A stretch of DNA of 64,000 nt, taken from assembly GCA_003223515.1 (NCBI GenBank), contig QHVI01000014.1, forward strand, positions 1-64,000, given 5' to 3'. Each line of letters starts with the position of its first letter. Within the stretch, counting starts at the first letter, position 1. The notes beneath the pieces are model-generated. The model was not told the origin of the DNA, made no database searches, and saw only the letters and a program-made list of their open reading frames with translations. Of the stretch, positions 23,267 to 31,326 are shown in pieces. Made by a program: the position numbers and the translations under genes. This stretch comes from Candidatus Angelobacter sp. Gp1-AA117 (GTDB taxonomy: Bacteria; Acidobacteriota; Terriglobia; Terriglobales; Acidobacteriaceae).

Positions 23267-24511
23267 GTGGCAGCAAACGCCTCATCGGCACCCGTGATCA
23301 ATTCCCGCAAACGGCGGAGATGGCTGGTCTTCCTGATCGTGGTTGCTATGCTCGCGCTCTGCGGGGCTATCTTTCACGAGGCCATCAGCTCTCATCTCCG
23401 TGCCATGTCGGTGCTGCTGCGCTTTTCTGACGCAAAGGCCACCGGATTTGGCGTTCATTTTGCCCAGCACCCATTCAGCGAGCAAACGGCCTCTGCCCAG
23501 ACACCTTTTGGCCTTCTCAAGTACCGCATCTACAGGCCTCTGGATGTGAGCAATCCCGGCGGCATGGTGCTGCTGCATGGTGTCCATCACCTGGGACTGG
23601 AAGAGCCTCGTCTCGTGAGCTTTGCCCGCGCATTGGCCGGGGCGGGCGTGGAAGTCATGACGCCCGAGCTTCATGACCTGGCCGATTATCATGTCGTGCC
23701 TGAATCGGTGGAGCAGATCGGGATTTCTGCGGTCATTCTCAGCACCCAATTGCACCAGTTCAAAGTGGGCATTATGGGGCTGAGCTTTGCCGGAGGCATG
23801 GCGCTGCTGGCGGCTGCCAAACCTGAATATGCCGACCAGATCGGCTTTGTGGTAGCCATTGGCGCACATGACGATCTGTCGCGGGTATCGCGATTCTTTG
23901 CCACCAACAAGATTGAAAAGCCGGATGGCAGCACTGCTCCGTTTGCTGCGCACGAGTATGGCGTGCTGGTGCTGGCCTATTCGCACCTGGAAGATTTTTT
24001 CTCTCCCGCCGATATGCCTGCAGCCCGAGAGGCGCTGCGCCTGTGGCTCTGGGAGCAGCCGGATGCCGCAGTGAAAGAGGCCAAGGCCATGAATCCCGCA
24101 GGACAGACAGAATTTGACCTGCTTGTGCATCATCGCGACCAGCTTCAGCGGCAGTTGCTTCACGAAATCGATGCCCACCGCGCCGAGATGGATGCGGTCT
24201 CTCCGCACGGCCATCTATCCGCTTTAAATGTGCCGGTCTTCCTGCTGCATGGAACCGGTGACAGCGTGATTCCGGCCTCCGAGACTCTATGGCTGGAACA
24301 GGACGTTCCCCATGCCGAGCTAAAAGGTGCGCTGATCAGCCCCGCGCTGGTGCACGTGAGCATGGAGCAGACAGTGAGCTTTCACGACAAATGGGCCCTG
24401 GTCGATTTCCTGGCGCACGTCCTGAACATGACAGACAGTGCCAGGCACCGCCAATTTTCAAGAGGACTCCCCATAGGACAGGCAGGCCAGGACGTAACAA
24501 TTCACCCCTGA
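23267..24511 (+). CDS. Membrane-anchored alpha/beta hydrolase
   Basis: A 414-residue protein that starts with GTG, three bases after the RNase J stop. A single N-terminal helix (WLVFLIVVAMLALCGAIF) anchors it, with the catalytic part outside the cytoplasm. The fold is seen in GGMVLLHGVHHLG (oxyanion region), the nucleophile elbow MGLSFAGGMALLAA (Ser in GxSxGG), and a late strand VPVFLLHGTGDSVIPASE with the Asp, followed by a His near LVHVSMEQ. Substrate unknown. No other gene supports a pathway, though coupling to RNase J is clear from spacing. Confidence 0.8.
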   Translation: MAANASSAPVINSRKRRRWLVFLIVVAMLALCGAIFHEAISSHLRAMSVLLRFSDAKATGFGVHFAQHPFSEQTASAQTPFGLLKYRIYRPLDVSNPGGMVLLHGVHHLGLEEPRLVSFARALAGAGVEVMTPELHDLADYHVVPESVEQIGISAVILSTQLHQFKVGIMGLSFAGGMALLAAAKPEYADQIGFVVAIGAHDDLSRVSRFFATNKIEKPDGSTAPFAAHEYGVLVLAYSHLEDFFSPADMPAAREALRLWLWEQPDAAVKEAKAMNPAGQTEFDLLVHHRDQLQRQLLHEIDAHRAEMDAVSPHGHLSALNVPVFLLHGTGDSVIPASETLWLEQDVPHAELKGALISPALVHVSMEQTVSFHDKWALVDFLAHVLNMTDSARHRQFSRGLPIGQAGQDVTIHP

Positions 24512-24525
24512 ATTTCGGAATCCTC

Positions 24526-24554
24526 TTGACGTTGTAATATTTCTATTATATTAC
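24526..24554 (+). promoter_or_regulatory. Strong sigma70-type promoter overlapped by an inverted repeat
   Basis: TTGACG, 17 bases, TATTAC. The perfect inverted repeat GTAATAT-N7-ATATTAC (24534-24554) covers the spacer and the -10, where a repressor would act. The next recognised gene starts 389 bases downstream. Confidence 0.55.
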
Positions 24555-24683
24555 TGTCTATGTTGCATCGCGCGGCTGAAATCATGACGCAAGCTCCGGC
24601 TATAACCGGAATCTGTCTCAACTCCGGGCATTCGTCCGCCCGGATGTGCTTTCCCGGCTCGCTGCTGCCGGAACGCAAAATTA

Positions 24684-24716
24684 GCCCTGACAGCCCTGAC
24701 GCCCTGACGCCCTGAC
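24684..24716. repeat. Tandem GCCCTGAC repeat (four units)
   Basis: Four copies of GCCCTGAC(A) in 33 bp. The same word forms the arms of the inverted repeat TGTCAGGGCA / TGCCCTGACA at 24753-24781. Confidence 0.8.
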
Positions 24717-24903
24717 AACTCGCATGTTTATTGGGCTGTTCGCAAACAATCATGTCAGGGCAGATGGTCTTTGCCCTGACAAAAAGACTCCGGAGTGCCA
24801 GCCGTGGGCCACAGTCGGCCGAGCCCGCTCGGCGCTCACACCATGTAAACGGAGTGGACATGGTGGGCGGTTTGGACGGTCGGTCAGACACCATGGTTTA
24901 TTT

Positions 24904-24930
24904 TTGCTTACAGGCGTCTTTCGTTAGAAT
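24904..24930 (+). promoter_or_regulatory. Possible promoter of threonine dehydratase gene
   Basis: TTGCTT, 15 bases, TAGAAT. The -10 ends 12 bases before the ATG, so the mRNA would be short-leadered. The spacer is shorter than ideal. Confidence 0.4.
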
Positions 24931-24942
24931 CTATCTTTCACA

Positions 24943-25905
24943 ATGGTCACGCTCAAAGACATCCAACAGGCCCAGGCTCTCTTACGCAAAGTTGCCGTGC
25001 GAACGCCGCTGGTAATATGCAAGCTACCCGACGGACGGCAGATCTTCCTCAAGCCGGAAAACCTGCAACCCATCGGCTCTTTCAAGCTGCGCGGCGCTTA
25101 CAACAAGATTGCTTCTCTCACTCCGGAGCAGCGCAGCCGGGGCGTGGTTTCTCACTCCAGCGGCAATCATGCCCAGGGAGTAGCTTTTGCCGCGAGGGCG
25201 CTTCAGGTAAAGGCCACAATCGTAATGCCCAACACCGCGCCAAAGGTGAAGATGGAGGCAACACGCGCGCTGGGAGCTGAAATTGTCCTGGTGGGCCCGG
25301 CCAGCGATGACCGCATCCAGAAGGCGGAAGAGCTGGAACGGGAAAAGAAGCTCATTCCCGTCCCCCCCTACAACGATGAAAAAATCATTGCCGGTCAGGG
25401 CACTATGGGGCTGGAGATTCTGGAAGACCTGTTGAACCCTGAAGTGGTGCTGGTTCCCATCGGTGGCGGAGGGCTGATCAGCGGAGTTGCCACCGCCATC
25501 AAAGAATCCAGGATCAAGGCGAAAATTATCGGCGTAGAGCCGGAGTTTGCCGCCGATGCGCAGGCCAGCTTCCGCAGCGGGAAAATTCAATCAGTGTCTG
25601 CCGAAAGCACGGCCAAAACGCTTGCCGACGGCCTGCGTTCCCAGAGCGTTGGTCCCATCAACTTTGAGCACATCCGCAAATACGTGGACGACATTATCAC
25701 GGTAAAGGAACACGAAATACGGCAGGCGATGCGGCACCTGCTGTACTCCGGACGCATCCTGGCGGAACCCAGCGGAGCAGTTACAACCGCCGCCGTGCTG
25801 TTCCATGCCTCCGAACTTCCGCCATCTGATAAAACTGTGGCAGTGGTGAGTGGTGGTAATGTTGAACCGCAACTCTTCTCCGAGATCGTGATGGGAATTG
25901 TGTGA
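24943..25905 (+). CDS. ilvA: Threonine (serine) dehydratase, PLP-dependent
   Basis: A 320-residue fold-type II PLP enzyme that deaminates threonine to 2-oxobutanoate (and serine to pyruvate). The PLP lysine lies in GSFKLRGAYNK (about residue 49), followed by SHSSGNHAQGVAFAA, and the phosphate-binding glycine loop is VPIGGGGLISGVA (about 170). The chain ends without an ACT regulatory domain, so this is the short catabolic/TdcB-like form or a feedback-insensitive IlvA; serine racemase activity is also possible in this family. The SH3-domain gene starts seven bases after the stop. Confidence 0.88.
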   Translation: MVTLKDIQQAQALLRKVAVRTPLVICKLPDGRQIFLKPENLQPIGSFKLRGAYNKIASLTPEQRSRGVVSHSSGNHAQGVAFAARALQVKATIVMPNTAPKVKMEATRALGAEIVLVGPASDDRIQKAEELEREKKLIPVPPYNDEKIIAGQGTMGLEILEDLLNPEVVLVPIGGGGLISGVATAIKESRIKAKIIGVEPEFAADAQASFRSGKIQSVSAESTAKTLADGLRSQSVGPINFEHIRKYVDDIITVKEHEIRQAMRHLLYSGRILAEPSGAVTTAAVLFHASELPPSDKTVAVVSGGNVEPQLFSEIVMGIV

Positions 25906-25912
25906 GGCAACC

Positions 25913-26863
25913 ATGCGGAAATTGAAACTTGTTGTTTTTATTCTTATAATGGCCAGCTTTGCGGCGGCGGAAACCAAGGGGCACGGCACCAATGTCCGCG
26001 ACGCCACGCTGCGCGTTTCTCCCGGCATGAATGCCGAGAAACTGATCAGGCTGGAGCGTGGCCGCGACCTCGTCATCCTGGAGCAATCGAATCTGGACAA
26101 CCAGCCGTGGGTGAAGGTTTATGCCACCATTCCCCAGGAAGAGAGAGCGCCCCGCGAAATCACCGGATGGACCACTGCCAATGGCATTGTGACCGCTTCC
26201 GTACCCAATGGTGACCAGATCATCTTTGGGGAAGCCGTGGATTCGGAGAATCAGGCAGAGCAGCGTGGCGGCCGCAAAGGCGCGGCCCAGGATGCCATGC
26301 GCCTCTATTATCGCCTCACCGAAATCTTTCCCAACTCATCCCTTGCGGGAGAGTCACTGTGGCGCTCTGCCGATATCCGCTGGCAGCTGGAAAAGCAGGA
26401 TGTGCTTTCGCGACCCTCGGCGCGTGAGATGGATCCCGATCTCCGCAACCCCATGGACGATCGCCTGATGAAGGAAATTTCGAAGAAGTATCCACACACC
26501 AGGTGGTCTGACCTTGCCAGCTACGACCTGATTGATAACAAGCTGTGCGGTGAATGGAAAGGGCTGTCAAAGTGTCCGGAAAAAGAAAGTGATATCTACG
26601 AGCATTACGCCCATGAGCATCCGCAATCCCCCAAGGCTGCCGAGGCTCTTTACAATGCAGCATGGCGGCAGGCGGCTCTGGTCGATATCTACCGGATCAA
26701 CAATGAAAATGACAAAGTCGGCAATGCCCGCAAAAAGGCCTCTGCGCTGGCTCAGGAAATTGCCAGCCAGTACGGTTCCCAGGGAGACTGGAAACCGCGC
26801 GCGCTCGACCTGATTTATAAGCTGGAACAGAACGTGCCGGTGTACGGGCCACAGCCGGAGTGA
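25913..26863 (+). CDS. Exported SH3-domain protein with helical repeats
   Basis: A 316-residue protein. A signal peptide (MRKLKLVVFILIMASFAAAE) is followed by a bacterial SH3-like domain (residues 20-100: NVRDATLRVSPGMNAEKLIR, then GRDLVILE and PWVKVYAT). The remainder is alpha-helical and resembles the TPR/BamD-like periplasmic folds (YYRLTEIFPNSSLAGESLWR, EISKKYPHTRWSDLASYDL, HEHPQSPKAAEALYNAAWRQ). Probably periplasmic and cell-wall or outer-membrane associated. ATG 25913 was chosen because it gives a clean signal peptide. No specific function can be given. Confidence 0.7.
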   Translation: MRKLKLVVFILIMASFAAAETKGHGTNVRDATLRVSPGMNAEKLIRLERGRDLVILEQSNLDNQPWVKVYATIPQEERAPREITGWTTANGIVTASVPNGDQIIFGEAVDSENQAEQRGGRKGAAQDAMRLYYRLTEIFPNSSLAGESLWRSADIRWQLEKQDVLSRPSAREMDPDLRNPMDDRLMKEISKKYPHTRWSDLASYDLIDNKLCGEWKGLSKCPEKESDIYEHYAHEHPQSPKAAEALYNAAWRQAALVDIYRINNENDKVGNARKKASALAQEIASQYGSQGDWKPRALDLIYKLEQNVPVYGPQPE

Positions 26864-26870
26864 TGAAATC

Positions 26871-26955
26871 GGATGATCGGTAGATCTGGTGATCGGGTGA
26901 TCGGAAGCGCAAAAACAAAAAGTATCTTCATGGACCGTAGCCGCCCTTGGCTGCG
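26871..26955. repeat. GGTGATCGG word repeat and degenerate palindrome
   Basis: Just after the SH3-protein stop, the tract GGATGATCGG...GGTGATCGGGTGATCGG is followed by GTAGCCG-N5-GGCTGCG (26937-26955), a degenerate relative of the GCACAGCCG palindrome found elsewhere in the window. Confidence 0.6.
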
Positions 26956-27022
26956 CGGATTACTCTCAAGTGGGAAAACTTTGCTCGCAACCAAGCCTTG
27001 AGCAACTCAACCCGGAGGAAGA

Positions 27023-27904
27023 TTGCACGATTATCTATTATCTATTCTGCTTGGGATTGTCGAAGGGCTCACCGAATTCCTGCCTGTCAGTTCCACCGCA
27101 CACCTGCGCATAACACAAGAATTAATGCATATCCCCCTGAATAATGGCTTCTGGAAAATGTATTCCATTGTTATTCAGCTTGGCGCAATTCTGTCGCTCT
27201 TGATCTATTTCTGGCCGCGCCTTGTGAGATTCCTTCGCACTTTCCCTCACGGAGAACGCGGCAACCGCACTGTCTTCAATCACCCCCTCAGCTTAGTTCT
27301 AATTGCCTTTGTGGTGACCGGAGTGCCCTCTTTTTTATTGACCAAAAAAATAGGTGAACACCTAGAAAATTTCCGTATCTTTGGTTATTCATTACTCATC
27401 GGCGGCATCATCATGTGGGTTGTAGACGCTTTGTTCGGAACTCCACGCAGTGGAAGCCGCTTCAAGACTGAGCACATGGAAGAGATGACTTTGTTCCAAT
27501 CCATCTGGATTGGGTTTTGCCAGATCTTTTCAGCAGTTTTCCCCGGTACCTCGCGTTCCATGTCCACAATCGCCGCAGGTCAGCTTGCAGGGATGTCGCG
27601 GGCCTCAGCATTGGAATTTTCCTTCTTCCTTTCGATCCCAACCATGGGCGCGGCCACTCTTTATACCTTTTACCGCACAGTTCATCCCAAAGGTGGCGGA
27701 GAACCTATGGGGGCCATGCCTTCCAGTTCTCATGAATGGGTGGTGCTGGTCATAGGTTTTGTGGTTTCCTTCATTGTGGCGCTGGGCGTGGTGGCCTGGT
27801 TTATGAATTGGGTGCGGCGCAGGGGGTTCATGCCCTTTGCCATCTACCGCATTATTGTGGGAATTGCGGTGCTGGTCTGGGTCATGCGGGGGAACCTGGT
27901 TTGA
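27023..27904 (+). CDS. uppP: Undecaprenyl-diphosphatase
   Basis: A 293-residue polytopic membrane enzyme (BacA/UppP) that dephosphorylates undecaprenyl diphosphate, recycling the lipid carrier for peptidoglycan and glycan synthesis; it also gives bacitracin resistance. Signature motifs are GIVEGLTEFLPVSSTAHL (about residue 11) and PGTSRSMSTIAAG (about 174), which hold the catalytic Glu, Ser and Arg. No ATG is available; TTG 27023 is supported by GGAGGA at 27014-27019, although spacing is short. Seven to eight helices. It is followed 128 bases later by ftsK. Confidence 0.95.
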   Translation: MHDYLLSILLGIVEGLTEFLPVSSTAHLRITQELMHIPLNNGFWKMYSIVIQLGAILSLLIYFWPRLVRFLRTFPHGERGNRTVFNHPLSLVLIAFVVTGVPSFLLTKKIGEHLENFRIFGYSLLIGGIIMWVVDALFGTPRSGSRFKTEHMEEMTLFQSIWIGFCQIFSAVFPGTSRSMSTIAAGQLAGMSRASALEFSFFLSIPTMGAATLYTFYRTVHPKGGGEPMGAMPSSSHEWVVLVIGFVVSFIVALGVVAWFMNWVRRRGFMPFAIYRIIVGIAVLVWVMRGNLV

Positions 27905-28032
27905 TACCCTTTGGGGCCTGCATCCGGCTTTTACCTCACTCTCATCCATCTTTTTTGGCATAATCGTTCTGCTCTGGTTACTCTGCCACCTCTGTGGAGG
28001 CATTGGTCTCTGCACAGGTGAAGCATGCCTTC

Positions 28033-30423
28033 ATGAAGTATTTTTCACGGGTGTTTACGCCCACTAAGAACCGCCGGCTCAATGAGTTGGTTGGCTTCCT
28101 TCTGTTCGTCTGCGCGATCCTCCTTTTCCTCGCCCTGGTCAGCTATTCACCCCAGGATCCCTCCATCAACACCGCCGCCTCGCCGCTGCCATCACGGCCA
28201 GCCGGAAACTGGATTGGATTGTTCGGCGCACTGGTGAGTGACCTCCTGCTTCAGTACACGGGCATCGCCATCTTCTTTGTTCCGCTCGCTATTGGTCTGC
28301 TGGCGGCACGCTGGTTCAAGTCGCGCGAAGTAGCCTCGCCCGGAGCAAAAACTGTCGGCGCATTTACCCTGCTGGTCTTCTTCCCTGCTCTGCTGGCGCT
28401 GCTGCCATGGAGCCTGCGCTGGAGACATGCCGTTCCCATTGAAGGACTCATGGGGCGCATTGTGGGCGACGTGCTTCTGCATTATTTCAATTTGATTGGC
28501 GCTTACATCGTGTGTGCCACCATCATCGCCGTGGCCCTGTACCTTTGCACCGCGTTCTCCTTTGGCGCTCTGCGCCTCTGGACGGAGACCCGCTTCGCCT
28601 TTGCTTTTGCCGCGTGGCAGCGCGTGGAAGACTGGCGGGCAGCACGGGCCAAAAAGAAATCACAAAAAGATCTGGAGAAACGCCGCGCAGCCAAGCCCGA
28701 GATTACGACTCAGCTTGTGCCTGCAAGACGTACTCCTCCGCCCGCTCCTGCCCCGGTCAAGAGCGGAATCGAGAAGATTGCAGAAGAAGAAGTTGTTGCT
28801 CCGGTCGCAGCCCAGCCCGCTGCGGCCCTGAAGATCGCCAACGAACCGGTCGAAGAGGTTCCTGGGGTGGAACCTTCCATCGCAATGCGCGCCGATACCG
28901 GAACCAAGGCCAAGACGCTAATGCCGAAGATCGCCGGGGGCTTCAAGCTGCCGCCTAGTTCTCTGCTGCACCGTCCTGAAGGCCAGCAGGACGTGAATAC
29001 CGAAGAACTCAGGATACAGGCACAGGTGCTTACGGAAAAATGCGCAGAGTTCGATGTGACCGGGACCATTACCCAGATCAATCCCGGCCCGGTGGTCACG
29101 ACGTTCGAATTCAAGCCTGAAGCCGGCGTGAAATACAGCCGTGTTACCAGCCTTGCCGATGATCTCTGCCTGGCGATGCGCGCCGAGAGCATCCTGATTG
29201 AGCGCATGGCCGGCAAATCCACCGTAGGCCTCCAGGTGCCGAACCATGAGCGCGAGACCATCTGGCTGCGGGAAATGGTGGAGTCGAGCGAGTTCCTGGG
29301 ACATAAATCGAAGCTCACGCTGGCCATGGGCAAAGATATCAATGGACGCATCGTGACCGCCGACCTGGCCTCTATGCCTCACCTGCTGATTGCCGGATCG
29401 ACCGGCGCAGGCAAGAGCGTGGCCATCAATGCCATGATCATGTCCATTCTCTACAAGGCCACGCCGGAGCAGGTGCGCCTCATTCTGGTCGATCCCAAGC
29501 GGCTGGAGTTGGGCGTGTATGAAGGCGTGCCGCATCTTTACGTACCTATCATTACCGAACCAAAGCTGGCCTCGAACGCGTTGCGCAACGCGGTGCGCGA
29601 GATGGAGCGGCGACTCAAGGTGCTGGCCGAGAAAGGCGTGCGCAACATCGAGCAGTACAACAAGCTCTTCGATGAAAACGGCACGCCCAGCCTGTTTGAA
29701 AGCCGGGATGAACACGAGCACCGTCCACTGCCCTCCATCGTAATCATTATTGATGAATTGGCTGACCTGATGATGCTCGATCAGTCGAACGTGGAAGAGT
29801 CGATTACGCGGCTGGCGCAGATGGCGCGTGCCGTAGGCATCCACCTGATTCTGGCAACACAGCGGCCGTCGGTGGACGTGATCACCGGATTGATTAAGGC
29901 CAACTTCCCGTCGCGCATCTCGTTCCGCGTGGCCACCAAGATCGACTCGCGCACCATCCTTGATTGCAACGGCGCAGAGTCACTGCTGGGCAAGGGCGAC
30001 ATGCTCTATCTGCCCTCAGGCTCGGCGCGCGTGCATCGCCTGCATGCGCCCTTTGTCACTGAGAAAGAAACCCATGCGGTGGTCGAGTTCTGGCGGCAGC
30101 AGGCCCAGGCCGAATACGAGCAGAAGTTCCTTGAGGCGCCCAAAGAAGAAAAGCACATTGCGGGCGATGGTGAAGCCGGGGCGGAAGGTGGCGATAATGA
30201 AAATGACGAACTGTACCAGGATGCCGTACGCCTGGTCATCGAGTTCGGCAAAGCGTCTACATCTTTGCTCCAGAGACGGCTGCGTATCGGCTATGGGCGT
30301 GCCGCGCACCTGATCGACCTGATGGAGCAGGACGGCATCGTCGGCGCGGCGGACGGGCCTAAACCGCGTGAAGTACTCAAGCGTCCCGACTGGCTGAACG
30401 AAGTGGAAGAGGCGCTGCGGTAA
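28033..30423 (+). CDS. ftsK: DNA translocase FtsK/SpoIIIE
   Basis: A 796-residue FtsK. The N-terminal domain has four helices (residues 15-190), then a Pro/Ala/Glu-rich linker (about 200-300). The motor has Walker A AGSTGAGKSVAINAM (about 455), Walker B IVIIIDELADLM (about 570), and FPSRISFRVATKIDSRTILD. The C-terminal gamma winged helix (LVIEFGKASTSLLQRRLRIG) reads the KOPS-type DNA polarity signals. It pumps chromosome DNA through the septum and activates XerCD. Start: ATG 28033 is preferred; in-frame GTG codons at 27994 and 28018 would add 5-13 residues. The length matches compact FtsKs with short linkers. Confidence 0.96.
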   Translation: MKYFSRVFTPTKNRRLNELVGFLLFVCAILLFLALVSYSPQDPSINTAASPLPSRPAGNWIGLFGALVSDLLLQYTGIAIFFVPLAIGLLAARWFKSREVASPGAKTVGAFTLLVFFPALLALLPWSLRWRHAVPIEGLMGRIVGDVLLHYFNLIGAYIVCATIIAVALYLCTAFSFGALRLWTETRFAFAFAAWQRVEDWRAARAKKKSQKDLEKRRAAKPEITTQLVPARRTPPPAPAPVKSGIEKIAEEEVVAPVAAQPAAALKIANEPVEEVPGVEPSIAMRADTGTKAKTLMPKIAGGFKLPPSSLLHRPEGQQDVNTEELRIQAQVLTEKCAEFDVTGTITQINPGPVVTTFEFKPEAGVKYSRVTSLADDLCLAMRAESILIERMAGKSTVGLQVPNHERETIWLREMVESSEFLGHKSKLTLAMGKDINGRIVTADLASMPHLLIAGSTGAGKSVAINAMIMSILYKATPEQVRLILVDPKRLELGVYEGVPHLYVPIITEPKLASNALRNAVREMERRLKVLAEKGVRNIEQYNKLFDENGTPSLFESRDEHEHRPLPSIVIIIDELADLMMLDQSNVEESITRLAQMARAVGIHLILATQRPSVDVITGLIKANFPSRISFRVATKIDSRTILDCNGAESLLGKGDMLYLPSGSARVHRLHAPFVTEKETHAVVEFWRQQAQAEYEQKFLEAPKEEKHIAGDGEAGAEGGDNENDELYQDAVRLVIEFGKASTSLLQRRLRIGYGRAAHLIDLMEQDGIVGAADGPKPREVLKRPDWLNEVEEALR

Positions 30424-30432
30424 TTTCATTAT

Positions 30433-30460
30433 TAACCGCAAAGGACGCTAAGGTGGCAAG
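30433..30460 (-). repeat. Fragment of the dispersed repeat, reversed
   Basis: ACCGCAAAGGACGCTAAGG is the reverse complement of the TCCTTTGCGGT-type words at the right end of the dispersed repeat (compare 3845-3870). It is only a fragment, without the ATTCGCG core. Confidence 0.5.
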
Positions 30461-30468
30461 AAATAGAA

Positions 30469-30493
30469 AAAGCCCGGCACATGGCCGGGCTTT
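30469..30493. terminator. Bidirectional terminator between ftsK and trxA
   Basis: A 10-bp stem AAAGCCCGGC / GCCGGGCTTT with a 5-base loop, A-rich on the left and T-rich on the right, between convergent genes. Confidence 0.9.
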
Positions 30494-30510
30494 CTTATAC
30501 TTCAGACGAT

Positions 30511-30846
30511 TTATTGGGTGAGATGTTTGTTGAGCGCTTTTTCAATCACCTCACGGCCTACGTTGCCGACGATCTGCTCCTGCACCTGGCCGTTCTTGAA
30601 GATCAGCAGTGTGGGAATACCGCGAATGCCGTAACGCTGCGGTGTAACAGGGCTGCTGTCCACGTCCATCTTGCCGACCTTTACTTTGCCGTTGTAGGCG
30701 GCCGCCACTTCATCCACAACGGGAGCAAGGGCCTTGCACGGGCCGCACCATGCTGCCCAGAAATCGATCATGACCGGCTGCTCGCTCTTGAGCACAGCCT
30801 GGTCGAAATTAGCGTCGGTTACTTCCATAATCGCGTCGCTTGCCAT
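30511..30846 (-). CDS. trxA: Thioredoxin
   Basis: A 111-residue thioredoxin with the redox motif WAAWCGPCKALAPV (about residue 32), the cis-Pro strand GIRGIPTLLIFKNGQ (about 72) and the usual C-terminal helix. A cytoplasmic disulfide reductase for ribonucleotide reductase, peroxiredoxins and others. ATG 30846 gives the normal length; the longer reading upstream has no family support. It is convergent with ftsK and shares its terminator. There is no sign that it belongs to the biosynthetic operon. Confidence 0.96.
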   Translation of the reverse strand: MASDAIMEVTDANFDQAVLKSEQPVMIDFWAAWCGPCKALAPVVDEVAAAYNGKVKVGKMDVDSSPVTPQRYGIRGIPTLLIFKNGQVQEQIVGNVGREVIEKALNKHLTQ

Positions 30847-31326
30847 GAGTTTGCCCGTCCCTCCGGAATGCCTGAATATTATAAGCCTCAATCATCCTAA
30901 CAAAAGATTAGATGTGCCTGCGCGGTTTTGGATTCTTGCTCTGGGACAGTACCGCAAAGTATTGGCCTTCATAAAGTTATCGCCATTCGCCCTTCGAGAC
31001 TTAACGATCACTCTAACGCTTGAGGGTGGCTTCCATCAGGCCGCTGGGCTCTTCGGCGGGCATGAAAATCTCGTTCGGATTTTCCATGTGGAATGCGCGG
31101 TGCTTTAGGAGTTCTTATTTCCATCCGTCCCAAACAACGGCTCCTGGTTTCGATCAGCATGATGATGCGGACGGTCATTGCTGAAGTTGATCCGGAATGG
31201 GTTTCCGCAGCCAGTCCAGCACCGCCGCGAAAATCGCCTGGGTCTGTAAATCAGCCCTATGTCGTTGGTTATACCGCGTAACCGGCAAGAGTCCAGGAAT
31301 CACATCTGCGCCATCACTGGAAGTGC
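30847..31326. other. 480-bp region between trxA and the PKS end
   Basis: No supported gene. On the - strand there are short disconnected frames (for example one with ADLQTQAIFAAVLDWLRKPI, and one of 24 codons beginning MENPNEIFMP) that could be decayed coding sequence, but I cannot assign either. No clear terminator follows the PKS stop. Confidence 0.5.

Larger units (their letters stand above)
24512..24942. other. 431-bp region between hydrolase and threonine dehydratase
   Basis: No convincing gene. A 51-codon frame from ATG 24560 (MLHRAAEIMTQAPAITG...) follows the strong promoter but resembles nothing known and reads through the tandem repeat. The region also holds the tandem GCCCTGAC repeat (24684-24716), the inverted repeat TGTCAGGGCA / TGCCCTGACA (24753-24781), a GCCGAG-cccg-CTCGGC hairpin (24817-24832), and a possible ilvA promoter. 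Confidence 0.55.

Noticed and set aside
24560-24715. 51-codon frame as an ilvA attenuation leader peptide
   Set aside because: It has no run of Ile, Leu, Val or Thr codons, and reads into a tandem repeat; no classic terminator/antiterminator pair was found.
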